This document shows positions 43,125-53,356 of a DNA stretch of 64,000 bases, piece by piece. The notes beneath the pieces are model-generated. The model saw nothing but the letters and a program-made list of their open reading frames with translations, was not told where the DNA came from and ran no database searches. The first letter of the stretch is position 1. Every line of letters starts with the position of its first letter. The translations under genes were made by a program, and so were the position numbers. This DNA is from Aquitalea aquatilis (GTDB lineage: Bacteria; Pseudomonadota; Gammaproteobacteria; Burkholderiales; Chromobacteriaceae). The stretch is taken from positions 620,001-684,000 of the forward strand of contig NZ_CP039731.1 of assembly GCF_005155025.1 (NCBI RefSeq), written 5' to 3'.

Positions 43125-43982
43125 ATGCGCTTTGCCATTACCCTGACCGACCGTTTCAAGGTGCTGCTCGATATCGCCTTGCAAGCCGGCTGGCGGCCAT
43201 TGAAGATTTTCACCTCACCGCTGGATGGCAAAATCCATGACAACCGCCAGGTGATCGAGCAGGCTGCGCGGCTGGGCATTCCGCTGCAACTCTCCCCCAT
43301 CACCGACGCCGATCTGGCCACGCTGGCCGCGCAAGGTTGTGACACCTTGTTGCTGGGTAGCTACGACTGGCGGGTGCCGGACTGGAGGCCCCATCTGGCG
43401 CATGCGGTGAATTTCCACCCTTCCCCGCTGCCGGAGGGCCGTGGGCCGTATCCACTGGTGCGGGCGATTCTGGAAGAAAGGCCGGAGTGGGGTGTGAGCT
43501 GCCATGTGGTGGAGCAGCAATTTGACAGCGGAGCAGTGCTCGACCAGCAACTGTTTGCCATGGCGGCGGATGAAACGCTGAGCACGCTGGAGTGGAAATG
43601 CCAGCTGGCACTGGAGCAGCTGGCGCGGCGGGTTATTCCAGAATTCGCCACGCAATGGCAACAGGCGCAGCCACAGGCCGCGGGCAGCTACTGGCCGCGC
43701 TGGAGCGAGGCCGAGCGCACGCTGGATTTGTGCGGTCCGCTGGCCAGCATCCAGCGCCAGCTGCGCGCCTTTGGCGACATCAACTGTCTGGCCGAAGCCA
43801 ACGGGGTGGGTTTCGTGGTGCACCGCGCGCAGGGCTGGCTGGAGCCTCACGCCTTCAAGCCCGGCACGCTGGTACGCAGCGTGGACCTGTCCATGCTGTT
43901 TGCCGTGGCTGATGGCTTTCTGGTGATCAGCGAGTGGAGCGTGCAGGCGCCAGGGGTGGTGAGCGGCCGGCGACCGTTCTGA
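43125..43982 (+). CDS. formyltransferase-family protein (Fmt/ArnA-like)
   Basis: The start at 43125 (MRFAITLTDRFKVLLDIA, AGGA upstream) gives 285 residues; the frame is open upstream to 42825 through the tRNA half, which is not coding. The formyl-transfer signature NFHPSPLPEGRGPYPL is present, followed by WGVSCHVVEQQFDSGAVL with the active-site His/Asp. A C-terminal domain follows. It uses 10-formyltetrahydrofolate; the acceptor is unknown. It is shorter than Fmt and is probably not the housekeeping methionyl-tRNA formyltransferase. Confidence 0.8.
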   Translation: MRFAITLTDRFKVLLDIALQAGWRPLKIFTSPLDGKIHDNRQVIEQAARLGIPLQLSPITDADLATLAAQGCDTLLLGSYDWRVPDWRPHLAHAVNFHPSPLPEGRGPYPLVRAILEERPEWGVSCHVVEQQFDSGAVLDQQLFAMAADETLSTLEWKCQLALEQLARRVIPEFATQWQQAQPQAAGSYWPRWSEAERTLDLCGPLASIQRQLRAFGDINCLAEANGVGFVVHRAQGWLEPHAFKPGTLVRSVDLSMLFAVADGFLVISEWSVQAPGVVSGRRPF

Positions 43983-43995
43983 GCGCCCTCCCCAA

Positions 43996-44154
43996 AAAAC
44001 AGCCCGCAACGGGCGAATGCCGTTCACTTAAGGATTTTGGGGCTGATTTTCTGACTTGAAGAGTGTCTGAAACCACAAAAAAAGCACCGTTTCCCCATGC
44101 GAGGAGACGGTGCTTTTCAGTTAAGTGAGCGGCATTACCGCAACGGGCTGTTTT
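43996..44154. repeat. inverted-repeat element (MITE-like) with internal terminator
   Basis: Imperfect inverted arms of about 35 bp (43996-44031 and 44121-44154, sharing TTAAGTGA.CGGCATT and the outer GGGCTGTTTT) flank about 90 bp. The interior includes the strong hairpin AAAAGCACCGT / ACGGTGCTTTT (44080-44117). Convergent genes flank it, so it also ends transcription from both sides. Confidence 0.6.
44080..44117. terminator. bidirectional terminator inside the inverted-repeat element
   Basis: AAAAGCACCGT pairs with ACGGTGCTTTT, with flanking A and T tracts. Confidence 0.8.
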
Positions 44155-44175
44155 GCATGGTGGAAATGACCCGTA

Positions 44176-45570
44176 CTACCACTTGCCGCCCAAGGCAGAC
44201 ACCAGTGCCACACTGGCGGTGTACTGACGGTTTTTCACACTCCACAGGCTGTTTTCCGCACTGATGCGGCTGTTCTGCGCTGTCAATACATTCAGATAGC
44301 TCACCACCCCGGCACGGTACTGGTTCTGGGTAATGCCTTCTGCCCTTTGCGCAGCCTGCAGCGCAGACTGCTGGTATTGCGCCTCTTCCTGCAGCAGCGA
44401 CTGGGCTGACAGATTGTCCTCCACCGCCTGGAAGGCACTCAGCACGGTCTGGCGATAGCTGGCGACACTGGCATCGTAGCTGGCGATGGCGGCTGCGGTC
44501 TGGGCACGGCGCAAGCCACCGTCAAACAGGGTGAGTGCCAGTTGCGGTCCCAGACTCCAGATGCGGTTGGGCAGGCTGACCCAGTCGGCAAAGCTGCTGC
44601 TCTTGTAGCCGCCGCTGGCGGCCAGCGTCAGCGTGGGGAAGTAGGCGGCCTTGGCAATGCCGATTTCGGCATTGGCCTGCGCCACCGCCCGTTCCGCTGC
44701 AGCAATGTCCGGGCGACGTTCCAGCAAGGTAGACGGCAGGCCCGGCGGTAATTGCGGCAGATGGGGCAAGGTCTTGCTGGCCGGCAGCGAGAAGCTGGCT
44801 GGTGCCACGCCCAATGCGGCGGCAATGGCATGTTCCAGCTGGGCGCGGCTCAGCTGCTTGTCCACCCGGGCGGCCTGGGCGGTTTTCCAGCTGCTTTCGG
44901 CCTGCGCCACGCTGTCATCCGACACCATGCCCACGGCAAACTGGTTGCGCGTCAGCTGCAGGTTTTGCAGCAGATTGGCCTCGCTGCCCTGCAATTGCTT
45001 GAGCTGCACATCGGCCACCACCAGTTGCAGATAGGCCGTAGCCAGCTGCGCCTGGCTGCTCAGGCGGATGGCTTCCAGCTGGGCGGCACTGGCGGCTTCC
45101 TTGGCACTGCCCGCTTCTACCGCACGACTGACCGTGCCCCACAGGTCGACTTCCCAACTGGCCGTGGCGGCCAGATTGTACTGATTGCCAACGCTGCCAC
45201 CGGCAGTGCTGACGCCGTGGCTCTTGCTGGCGGTGGTGCCAAGCGTGGGCCACAGGCTGGCTTCGGCCTGATCCAGCAAGGCGCGGGCCTGACGGTAGTT
45301 GGCCTCGGCCTGGGCAATGGTGGGGCTTTGCCGGTTCAGCGTGGCCATCAGGCTATCCAGCTGCGGGTCCTGATAAACCTCCCACCAGTTACCGCGCGGG
45401 CTGGCGTCTTGCGGGGTGGCACTCTTCCAGCGGCCATCTTCCTTGAAGGCCGTGGGGATATCCATCTTGGGCTTGCTGTAGTCGGGGCCGATGGCACAGC
45501 CAGCCAGCACCAGGGCCATCAGGCAGGCGGCCAGCGCCGGCCGCGTGGATAAAGCAGTCATGCGCGTCAT
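44176..45570 (-). CDS. outer-membrane efflux lipoprotein (OprM/NodT family)
   Basis: The start is taken at 45570, where ATGA overlaps the stop of the RND gene (465 residues); an ATG at 45561 is equally possible. A lipoprotein signal peptide ends in LVLAGC and IGPDYSKP is the usual start of the mature NodT family protein. Two long repeated helical hairpin regions form the TolC-like barrel. It is the last gene of the efflux operon and supplies the outer-membrane channel that E. coli MdtABC lacks in its own operon. Confidence 0.9.
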   Translation of the reverse strand: MTRMTALSTRPALAACLMALVLAGCAIGPDYSKPKMDIPTAFKEDGRWKSATPQDASPRGNWWEVYQDPQLDSLMATLNRQSPTIAQAEANYRQARALLDQAEASLWPTLGTTASKSHGVSTAGGSVGNQYNLAATASWEVDLWGTVSRAVEAGSAKEAASAAQLEAIRLSSQAQLATAYLQLVVADVQLKQLQGSEANLLQNLQLTRNQFAVGMVSDDSVAQAESSWKTAQAARVDKQLSRAQLEHAIAAALGVAPASFSLPASKTLPHLPQLPPGLPSTLLERRPDIAAAERAVAQANAEIGIAKAAYFPTLTLAASGGYKSSSFADWVSLPNRIWSLGPQLALTLFDGGLRRAQTAAAIASYDASVASYRQTVLSAFQAVEDNLSAQSLLQEEAQYQQSALQAAQRAEGITQNQYRAGVVSYLNVLTAQNSRISAENSLWSVKNRQYTASVALVSALGGKW

Positions 45571-48500
45571 TCCTTGTGTCCTGCAGCGGCCTGCGCCCGT
45601 GTGCTGTCGCGCCATTGCAGGCAGCACAGGCGGAAACGGTCCAGATAAAGGTAAACCACCGGTGTGGTATAGAGGGTCAGCAGCTGGCTGAGCAGCAAGC
45701 CGCCCACGATGGAAATGCCCAGCGGCGTGCGCATCTCGGCACCATCGCCATGGCCCAGCGCCAGTGGCAGTGCGCCAAACAGCGCGGCCAGCGTGGTCAT
45801 CATGATGGGGCGGAAACGCAGCAGGCAGGCTTGCAGGATGGCCTCGTGCGAACTCAGGCCCTGCTCGCGCTCGGCGCTGAGGGCAAAGTCGATCATCATG
45901 ATGGCGTTTTTCTTGACGATGCCAATCAGCAGCAGCACGCCAATCAGCGCAATGATGTTGAACTCACCGCCAGTCGCCAGCAGCGCGAGCAAGGCCCCCA
46001 CCCCGGCCGAGGGCAGCGTGGACAGGATGGTCAGCGGATGCACTACGCTTTCGTACAACATGCCCAGCACGATATACACCGCCACCAGGGCGGCCAGAAT
46101 CAGCACCGGCTGGCTGTCCAGCGAGTCCTGGAAGGACTTGGCCGTCCCCTGAAAGCTGCCGTGGATCGACGAGGGCAGGCCGATCTCGGCAGTCACCTTG
46201 CCAATGGCGGCCGTGGCATCCGACAAGGAGGTTCCCGGCGGCAGGTTGAAGGACAGCGTGGTGGCGGCAAACTGGCTCTGGTGGTTGACCGATAGCGAGG
46301 TATTGGTGGGTTCCCAGCGGGCAAAGGCCGACAGCGGCGTCGGGCTGCCGGATGGTGTCTGCAGGTAGATGCTGCGCAGGCCTTCCGGGTTCTGCCAGAA
46401 CTGCGGTGCCACTTCCAGCACCACATGGTACTGGTTGAGCGGATTGTAAATGGTGGACACCTGGCGCTGGCCAAAGGCATCGTTCAGCACGGCGTCAACC
46501 TGCGCCTGGGTCAGCCCCAGCCGGGCCATGGCATTGCGATCAAAGGTCAGCGTGGTCTGCAGGCCCTTGATTTCCTGGTCGCTGCTGATATCCGCCAGCA
46601 TGGGCAGCTTTTGCAGCGCCTGCTGCACCTTGGGCGTCCAGCTGCGCAAGGCGTCCAGGTCGTCCCCTTGCAAGGTGTACTGGTACTGGGCATTGGCCGC
46701 CCGGCCGCCGATGCGGATATCCTGCACCGACTGCAAGAACAGCTGCGCCCCCGGCTCACGCGCCAGGCTCTTGCGCAGGCGGGCAATCACCTGATCCGCC
46801 GACTCGCTGCGTACCGACATGGGCTTGAGACTGACAAACATATTGGCGGTGTTGCGCTGGCCACCGCCGGTAAAGCCAATCACCTTGTCCACTGCCGGGT
46901 CCTTGCCCACCACATCGATAAAGCGTTGCAGCTTCTGCTGCATGGCCTGGAAGGAAATGCTCTGGTCGGCCTTGATCATGCCGGTCAGCCGGCCGGTATC
47001 CTGCTGCGGGAAAAAGCCCTTGGGCACGATCATGTAGAGATAGACATTCAGGGCAATGGTAGCCCCCAGTATCAGCATCATCAGCGGGCCATGACGCAAG
47101 GCCCAGCCCAGACTGCGCCGGTAGCCGGCCAGCATGCGGTCGAACAGGTTTTCGCTCCAGCGGAACAGCCGGCCCGGCGGCCGTTCGGCATGCGGCTTCA
47201 ACCAGCGCGCGCACAGCATGGGCGTGGTGGTCAGCGACACCAGCAGCGACACCATGATGGCCACCGACAGGGTGACGGCAAACTCGCGGAACAGCCGGCC
47301 GATGATGCCGCCCATCATCAGGATGGGAATGAATACCGCAATCAGCGAAATACTCATCGACAGCACTGTGAAGCCCACCTCACGTGCGCCGCGCAGTGCC
47401 GCCTGCATGGGTTTCATGCCGTTTTCGATGTGGCGCGAGATGTTCTCCAGCACCACGATGGTATCGTCCACCACAAAGCCGGTGGCAATGGTCAGCGCCA
47501 TCAGGCTGAGGTTGTTGAGCGAAAAGCCGCACAGATACATCACGGCAAAGGTGCCGACCAGCGACACCGGCACGGTGATGGCCGGAATGGCGGTGGCGCG
47601 GCCATTACGCAAAAACAGGAAGACCACCAGGATCACCAGCCCGATGGAAATGACCAGTGAGCGCTCCACCTCGGACAAGGAGGCGCGGATGGTGGAGGTA
47701 CGGTCCATCACCACCTGCATCTTGATGGCGGCGGGAATGGACGCCTGCAGCTGTGGCAACAGCGCATTCACCCGCTCCACGGTTTCGATGATGTTGGCAC
47801 CGGGCTGGCGGAACAGGATGATCATCACCGCCGGCTGCTTGCCCAAGAGGCCGGCATTGCGCACGTCCAGCACCGAATCCTTCACCTCGGCCACATCCGA
47901 TATCCGCACCGCCGCACCGTTTTTATAACTCACCACCAGCGGCAGATAGTCACTGGCCTTGCCGGCCTGGTCGTTGGCCTGCACTTGCCAGTGGCGCTGT
48001 TCGTCTTCCAGATAGCCCTTGGGCCGGTTGGCATTGGTACTGGTGATGGCGGCACGCACCGTCTCCATGCCGATGCCGTAGTGGTTCAGCTGCAGCGGGT
48101 TCATCTCCACCCGCACCGCCGGCTGCGCCCCGCCACCGATATTCACATCGCCAATACCCTCCACCTGGGCTAGCTTCTGGCCGAGGATGGAATCCGCCGC
48201 GTCATACATCTGGCCACGGGTGAGCGAATCCGAGGTCAGGCCAATGATCATGATGGGCGCGTCGGCCGGGTTCACCTTGCGGTAGGTCGGGTTGGACGGC
48301 ATGCCGGTGGGTAATAGCGAACGAGCCGCGTTGATGGCGGCCTGCACATCGCGCGCTGCGCCGTTGATGTCGCGGTTAAGGTCGAACTGCAAAGTAATGC
48401 GGCTGGAAGCCAGCGAGCTGGACGAGGTGATTTCGGTCACCCCGGCAATGCGCCCCAGCGCCCGCTCCAGCGGCGTGGCCACGGTGGAGGCCATGGTTTC

Positions 48501-48668
48501 CGGGCTGGCACCCGGCAGCTTGGCACTGACCGAGATGGTGGGAAAATCCACCTGCGGCAAGGGCGATACCGGCAGCAGCTTGAAGGCCAGGAAACCCGCC
48601 AGCAGGATGGCCAGCGTCAGCAGCGTGGTGGCAATCGGCCGGCGGATGAAAGGTTCGGACGGAATCAT
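45567..48668 (-). CDS. mdtC: multidrug efflux RND permease subunit MdtC-like
   Basis: The protein has 1033 residues, an inner-membrane proton-drug antiporter. The start [20 protein letters not shown] and the motifs [14 protein letters not shown] and [15 protein letters not shown] are RND hallmarks; the Asp pair in TM4 is present. It overlaps mdtB by 4 bases. In E. coli MdtB and MdtC form a B2C heterotrimer that exports bile salts, novobiocin and other compounds; substrates here are inferred only. Confidence 0.93.
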   Translation of the reverse strand: MIPSEPFIRRPIATTLLTLAILLAGFLAFKLLPVSPLPQVDFPTISVSAKLPGASPETMASTVATPLERALGRIAGVTEITSSSSLASSRITLQFDLNRDINGAARDVQAAINAARSLLPTGMPSNPTYRKVNPADAPIMIIGLTSDSLTRGQMYDAADSILGQKLAQVEGIGDVNIGGGAQPAVRVEMNPLQLNHYGIGMETVRAAITSTNANRPKGYLEDEQRHWQVQANDQAGKASDYLPLVVSYKNGAAVRISDVAEVKDSVLDVRNAGLLGKQPAVMIILFRQPGANIIETVERVNALLPQLQASIPAAIKMQVVMDRTSTIRASLSEVERSLVISIGLVILVVFLFLRNGRATAIPAITVPVSLVGTFAVMYLCGFSLNNLSLMALTIATGFVVDDTIVVLENISRHIENGMKPMQAALRGAREVGFTVLSMSISLIAVFIPILMMGGIIGRLFREFAVTLSVAIMVSLLVSLTTTPMLCARWLKPHAERPPGRLFRWSENLFDRMLAGYRRSLGWALRHGPLMMLILGATIALNVYLYMIVPKGFFPQQDTGRLTGMIKADQSISFQAMQQKLQRFIDVVGKDPAVDKVIGFTGGGQRNTANMFVSLKPMSVRSESADQVIARLRKSLAREPGAQLFLQSVQDIRIGGRAANAQYQYTLQGDDLDALRSWTPKVQQALQKLPMLADISSDQEIKGLQTTLTFDRNAMARLGLTQAQVDAVLNDAFGQRQVSTIYNPLNQYHVVLEVAPQFWQNPEGLRSIYLQTPSGSPTPLSAFARWEPTNTSLSVNHQSQFAATTLSFNLPPGTSLSDATAAIGKVTAEIGLPSSIHGSFQGTAKSFQDSLDSQPVLILAALVAVYIVLGMLYESVVHPLTILSTLPSAGVGALLALLATGGEFNIIALIGVLLLIGIVKKNAIMMIDFALSAEREQGLSSHEAILQACLLRFRPIMMTTLAALFGALPLALGHGDGAEMRTPLGISIVGGLLLSQLLTLYTTPVVYLYLDRFRLCCLQWRDSTRAQAAAGHKE

Positions 48669-51600
48669 GCCCCAGCCTCATCAGCCACGGTTTCCGGCTT
48701 GCGGCGGAAACGCTGCGCCAGCCGGTCGAAGGCCAGATAGATCACCGGCGTGGTAAACAGCGTCAGCACCTGGCTGACCAGCAGCCCGCCCACCATGGTC
48801 ACCCCCAGCGGCGAGCGCAATTCGGAACCCATGCCACCGCCCAGCATCAGCGGCAGCGCGCCCAGCAGCGCCGCCATGGTGGTCATCAGGATGGGACGGA
48901 AACGCAGCAGGCAAGCCTGATAGATGGCATCGCGCGGACTCATGCCTTGCTCGCGCTCGGCCTCCAGCGCGAAGTCAATCATCATGATGGCGTTTTTCTT
49001 GACGATGCCGATCAGCAAGATGATGCCGATGATGGCAATCACCGACAGGTCATCGCCGCTCACCAGCAAGGCCAGCAAGGCACCGATGCCGGCGGAGGGT
49101 AGCGTGGACAAGATAGTAATGGGATGAATATAGCTCTCGTACAGCACGCCCAGCACGATGTACATGGTGACGATGGCCGCCAGGATCAGCCACAGCGTAT
49201 TGCTGAGCGAGGCCTGGAAGGCCAGCGCCGCCCCCTGGAACTTGGTATCGAGGCTGGCCGGCATGCCCAGTTCGGCCTCGGCCTGACGGATGGCCTCCAC
49301 CGCCGGCCCCAGCGCCGCACCCTTGGCCAGGTTGAACGACACCGTGGTGGTGGGGAACTGCCCCAGATGGTTGATGGTGAGCGCGGTAGGACGCTCCTCG
49401 ATGCTGGCCACGGTATCCAGCGGCACCGGGCCGCCGCTGGCGGTGGGCACATAAATGCCCTTGAGCGACAGCGGGCCACGCTGGCTTTGCGCATCCACTT
49501 CCAGCACCACGCGGTACTGGTTGGTCTGGGTGAAGATGGTGGAAATCAGCCGCTGGCCAAAGGCATCGTACAAGGCATTGTCGATGGCGGCGGTGGTGAC
49601 GCCCAGCCGGGCGGCCGCGTCGCGGTTGATATTGACGTAGGCCTGCAAGCCCTTGTCCTGCAAGTCGCTGGCGACATCGGCCAGCTCCGGCAATTGATTC
49701 AGCTTGTGCACCAGCTTGGGCACCCACAGCGACAGGTCGTCCGGACTGGTGGCCTGCAGGGTGAACTGGTACTGGGTGCGGCTGACACGGGTATCGATGG
49801 ACAGATCCTGCACCGGCTGCAGATACAGCGACATGCCCGGCACATCGGCCGCGTGCTGCTGCAAGCGCGCCAGCACGGTGCGGATGTCATCCCGCTCGCC
49901 CTTGGGCTTGAGGTTGATCTGCAGGCGGCCACTATTGAGCGAGGCATTATTGCCATCCACGCCAATAAAGGACGACAGGCTGTCCACCGCCGGGTCTTTC
50001 AGCAAGACCTCGGCCAGTTGCTGCTGCTTCTGCGCCATGGCCGAGAAGGAAATGGTTTGCGCCGCTTCGCTGCTCCCCATGATGGCCCCGGTATCCTGCA
50101 GCGGGAAAAAGCCCTTGGGCACGGCCATATACAGCACCACGGTCATGACCAGCGTCCCTACAGCCACCAGCAAGGTGAGCTTTTGCCGCTGCAGCACCCA
50201 GCTCAGCAGTTGACCATAGCGGGCAATAATGCGGTCGAAGAAGGCCCCGCTGGCATGGTAGAAACGGCCCTGTTTTTCCTCCGGCACATGCTTGAGCAAG
50301 CGTGCGCACATCATCGGCGTCAGGGTAAGCGAAATGAAGGCGGAAATCAGGATGGACACCGCCAGCGTGATGGCGAATTCACGGAACAGCCGCCCCACCA
50401 CATCGCCCATGAACAGCAGCGGAATCAGCACCGCGATCAGCGAAAACGTCAGCGAAATGATGGTGAAACCAATCTGCTGCGAGCCCTTCAGCGCCGCTGC
50501 CATCGGTTTTTCGCCTTCCTCGATGTAGCGGGCGATGTTTTCGATCATCACGATGGCATCGTCCACCACAAAGCCGGTGGCAATGGTCAGCGCCATCAGC
50601 GTGAGGTTGTTGATGGAAAAGCCGGTGAGGTACATCACGCCAAAGGTGCCGACCAGCGACAAGGGCACGGCCACCGCCGGGATGATGGTGGCCGGCACAT
50701 TACGCAGAAACACGAAGATCACCATCACCACCAGGGCAATGGCCAGCAGCAGTTCGAACTCGACATCTTCCACCGAGGCACGGATGGTGACGGTACGGTC
50801 ACTCAGCACTTTCACATCCACCGCGCCCGGCAGGCTGCCTTGCAACTGCGGCAGCAGCGCCTTGATGCGGTCGGTGACCTGGATGACATTGGCACCCGGC
50901 TGGCGCTGCACATTGAGGATGATGGACGGCGTGCTGCCAGCCCAGGCCGCCAGCCGCAGGTTTTCCGCGGCATCGACAACGTTGGCGACATCACGCAGCC
51001 GCACCGCAGCACCGTTCTGGTAGGCCACGATGACGTCTTTGTATTCCTCGGCCGATTTCAGCTGGTCGTTGCCATCGACGGTGGAGGCCTGCTGCGGGCC
51101 ATCAAAACTGCCCTTGGCCTGATTCACATTGGCATTGCCAATGGCGGTGCGGATGTCCTCCAGCGTCAGACCGCGCGCCGCCAGCGCCTTGGGGTTGCTC
51201 TGGATGCGTACTGCCGGCCGCTGGCCGCCACTGAGGCTGACCAGCCCCACACCCGGCACTTGCGATAGTTTTTGCGCCAGCCGGGTATCGACCAGGTCTT
51301 CCAGCTTGGTCAGCGGCAGCGTGTCCGAACTGACGGAAATGGTGAGGATGGGCGTATCCGCCGGATTGACCTTGCTGTAGATCGGCGGATTGGGCAGGTC
51401 GCTGGGCAAGAGATTACCGGCGGCGTTGATCGCGGCCTGCACTTCCTGCTCGGCTACGTCCAGCGTCAGCTCCAGGCTGAACTGCAGGGTAATCACCGAA
51501 GCACCACCGGAGCTGGTGGAAGACATCTGGGCGAGGCCGGGCATCTGGCCGAACTGCCGCTCCAGCGGCGCGGTGATCGACGACGTGATCACCTCAGGGC

Positions 51601-51763
51601 TGGCTCCCGGGTACTGGGTCACCACCTGGATGGTGGGGTAGTCCACCTCGGGCAGCGCCGACACCGGCAGCAGCTTCCAGGCGACCAGGCCAGACAGCAG
51701 GATGGCCAACATCAGCAAGGTGGTGGCCACCGGCCGCAGGATGAAGGGACGTGAAGGATTCAT
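48665..51763 (-). CDS. mdtB: multidrug efflux RND permease subunit MdtB-like
   Basis: The protein has 1032 residues. Its start [20 protein letters not shown] is typical of MdtB. It shows [16 protein letters not shown] in TM4 and [18 protein letters not shown] in TM10. It is paralogous to the following mdtC over the full length. It lies 15 bases after mdtA. Confidence 0.93.
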   Translation of the reverse strand: MNPSRPFILRPVATTLLMLAILLSGLVAWKLLPVSALPEVDYPTIQVVTQYPGASPEVITSSITAPLERQFGQMPGLAQMSSTSSGGASVITLQFSLELTLDVAEQEVQAAINAAGNLLPSDLPNPPIYSKVNPADTPILTISVSSDTLPLTKLEDLVDTRLAQKLSQVPGVGLVSLSGGQRPAVRIQSNPKALAARGLTLEDIRTAIGNANVNQAKGSFDGPQQASTVDGNDQLKSAEEYKDVIVAYQNGAAVRLRDVANVVDAAENLRLAAWAGSTPSIILNVQRQPGANVIQVTDRIKALLPQLQGSLPGAVDVKVLSDRTVTIRASVEDVEFELLLAIALVVMVIFVFLRNVPATIIPAVAVPLSLVGTFGVMYLTGFSINNLTLMALTIATGFVVDDAIVMIENIARYIEEGEKPMAAALKGSQQIGFTIISLTFSLIAVLIPLLFMGDVVGRLFREFAITLAVSILISAFISLTLTPMMCARLLKHVPEEKQGRFYHASGAFFDRIIARYGQLLSWVLQRQKLTLLVAVGTLVMTVVLYMAVPKGFFPLQDTGAIMGSSEAAQTISFSAMAQKQQQLAEVLLKDPAVDSLSSFIGVDGNNASLNSGRLQINLKPKGERDDIRTVLARLQQHAADVPGMSLYLQPVQDLSIDTRVSRTQYQFTLQATSPDDLSLWVPKLVHKLNQLPELADVASDLQDKGLQAYVNINRDAAARLGVTTAAIDNALYDAFGQRLISTIFTQTNQYRVVLEVDAQSQRGPLSLKGIYVPTASGGPVPLDTVASIEERPTALTINHLGQFPTTTVSFNLAKGAALGPAVEAIRQAEAELGMPASLDTKFQGAALAFQASLSNTLWLILAAIVTMYIVLGVLYESYIHPITILSTLPSAGIGALLALLVSGDDLSVIAIIGIILLIGIVKKNAIMMIDFALEAEREQGMSPRDAIYQACLLRFRPILMTTMAALLGALPLMLGGGMGSELRSPLGVTMVGGLLVSQVLTLFTTPVIYLAFDRLAQRFRRKPETVADEAGA

Positions 51764-51778
51764 ACCGTATCCCCGGGT

Positions 51779-53032
51779 TTAGTTGGCAGCGCTGGCGGAT
51801 TGGTGTTTGCCGCCACTGGCATCCTGCTGGCGGTGTTTGCCCTTGCCTGCCCCCTCGCCACCAGCGGACAGTTGCGCCGCGCGGTCGATCACTTTGACCT
51901 GGGCACCGTCACGCAGCTTGTCCAGCCCGTCCACCACCACTTTCTGCCCTGGCTTCACCCCTTCTTCGATAATGGTGTTGTCGCCAGACACCGCCCCCAG
52001 CTTCACCTTGCTGATGCTGACGGTCTGATCCGGATTGACGGCATAGACATAGCTGCCCACCTTGCCCAGCTGCAAGGCCACACTCGGCAGCAGCGTGGCG
52101 CCAGCTTGCACGCCCAACTGTAAATGAACGTTAACAAACTGATTGGGAAACAGCGCCTCATCGCTATTGGCGAAGCGTGCCTTGAGATTGACTGTGCCGG
52201 TACTGGTGCTCAGTTGATTGTCGATAGCCAGCAGCTCGCCATCGGCCAGCTTGTGTCTGTTGTCGCGGTCCCAGGCTTCCACCTGCAATTTGCCCTTGGC
52301 CGCGCGCGCCGCCGCCAGCACCTGGCTGAGGCTGACCTCCGGAATGGCAAACACCACATTGATGGGCTGGGTTTGGGTAATCACCACCACGCCATTGGTA
52401 TCGCTGGCGTGCACGATATTGCCCGGATCGACCTGGCGCAGACCGGCGCGGCCGGCTACCGGAGCAGTCACCCGGCTGTAATCCAGCTGCAGGCGGGCAT
52501 TGGCCACCGCGCCCTGATCCAGCTTCACCGTACCCTGGTACTGGCGCACCAGGGCTTGCTGGGTATCAACCTGCTGTTTGGCAATGGAATTTTGGGCCAG
52601 TAGCTGCTGGTAGCGTGCCAGATCGAGCTGAGCGTTTTGCAGCAGGGCCTGATCCCGCAATAGCTGGCCTTCGGCCTGGGTCACCGCCGCCTGATAGGGG
52701 CGCGGGTCCAGCTCGGCCAGCAACTGCCCCTTCTGGACCGGCTGCCCCTCGTCAAAATGCAGCGCCATCAGTTGGCCATCCACCCGGCTGTGCACGGTAA
52801 CGGTATTGGGCGAGGTCACCGTGCCCAGCGCGCTCAGCTGCAGCGGCGCATCCTGCCGGCTCACCATGGCCACCCCCACAGCCACCGGCCCCCCCCCTTT
52901 GCGCTGCGCACCGGCGGCATCTGCAGCGGCCGTACGATGGCTGTTCCACCACCACCCGCCAGCTGCCAACACCAGCAAAAGCAGGGAAACATTGCGCACG
53001 GTATGCGTGGACTTGGCAGCGGTATCGGACAT
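51779..53032 (-). CDS. mdtA: RND efflux periplasmic adaptor subunit MdtA-like
   Basis: The start at 53032 (MSDTAAKSTHTVRNVSLLLL) gives 417 residues; the open frame to 53278 includes non-coding leader. One N-terminal membrane helix is followed by the lipoyl half-motifs (TVHSRVDGQLMALHFDEGQP and later VTAPVAGRAGLRQVDPGN), a helical hairpin and a beta-barrel domain. A Lys/Gly/Ser-rich C-terminal tail (GEGAGKGKHRQQDASGGKH) is unusual. First gene of mdtABC plus outer-membrane factor. Confidence 0.92.
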   Translation of the reverse strand: MSDTAAKSTHTVRNVSLLLLVLAAGGWWWNSHRTAAADAAGAQRKGGGPVAVGVAMVSRQDAPLQLSALGTVTSPNTVTVHSRVDGQLMALHFDEGQPVQKGQLLAELDPRPYQAAVTQAEGQLLRDQALLQNAQLDLARYQQLLAQNSIAKQQVDTQQALVRQYQGTVKLDQGAVANARLQLDYSRVTAPVAGRAGLRQVDPGNIVHASDTNGVVVITQTQPINVVFAIPEVSLSQVLAAARAAKGKLQVEAWDRDNRHKLADGELLAIDNQLSTSTGTVNLKARFANSDEALFPNQFVNVHLQLGVQAGATLLPSVALQLGKVGSYVYAVNPDQTVSISKVKLGAVSGDNTIIEEGVKPGQKVVVDGLDKLRDGAQVKVIDRAAQLSAGGEGAGKGKHRQQDASGGKHQSASAAN

Positions 53033-53147
53033 GATGGATTTCCGGGATGCGCTCCCGGCATCAAGCGGGGAACGGTCAGCAGTGGCAAACAGGGCGGCAG
53101 GCCCACCCTGAAACAAGCAGCGATGATAGGCAATGGACATGACACTG

Positions 53148-53176
53148 CCTATAGCCAACATGTTTATAGATGTTAA
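53148..53176 (-). promoter_or_regulatory. promoter of the mdtABC operon
   Basis: On the minus strand TTAACA is followed after 17 bases by TATAGG. The leader to the mdtA start is about 110 bases. An AACATGTT palindrome in the spacer could be an operator. Confidence 0.5.
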
Positions 53177-53276
53177 TCGGCGTGAAGCCACCACGCCAGC
53201 ATAAGCCGGCTGGCGGCCCCGCCGCGTGATGAAGGCTCGCAGCCATGCAGGCAAGACATGGCTGCCCTGCCGTCGC

Positions 53277-53305
53277 AAAAAAACCGCCCTGCATGGCAGG
53301 GCGGT
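53277..53305 (-). terminator. terminator of ponA
   Basis: ACCGCCCTGC pairs with GCAGGGCGGT and is followed on the minus strand by seven T. Confidence 0.85.
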
Positions 53306-53356
53306 ATCGAGATCAGAATAAGGCGCGTTGCAGAATGTGCGAGCCGTAGCAGCCGT

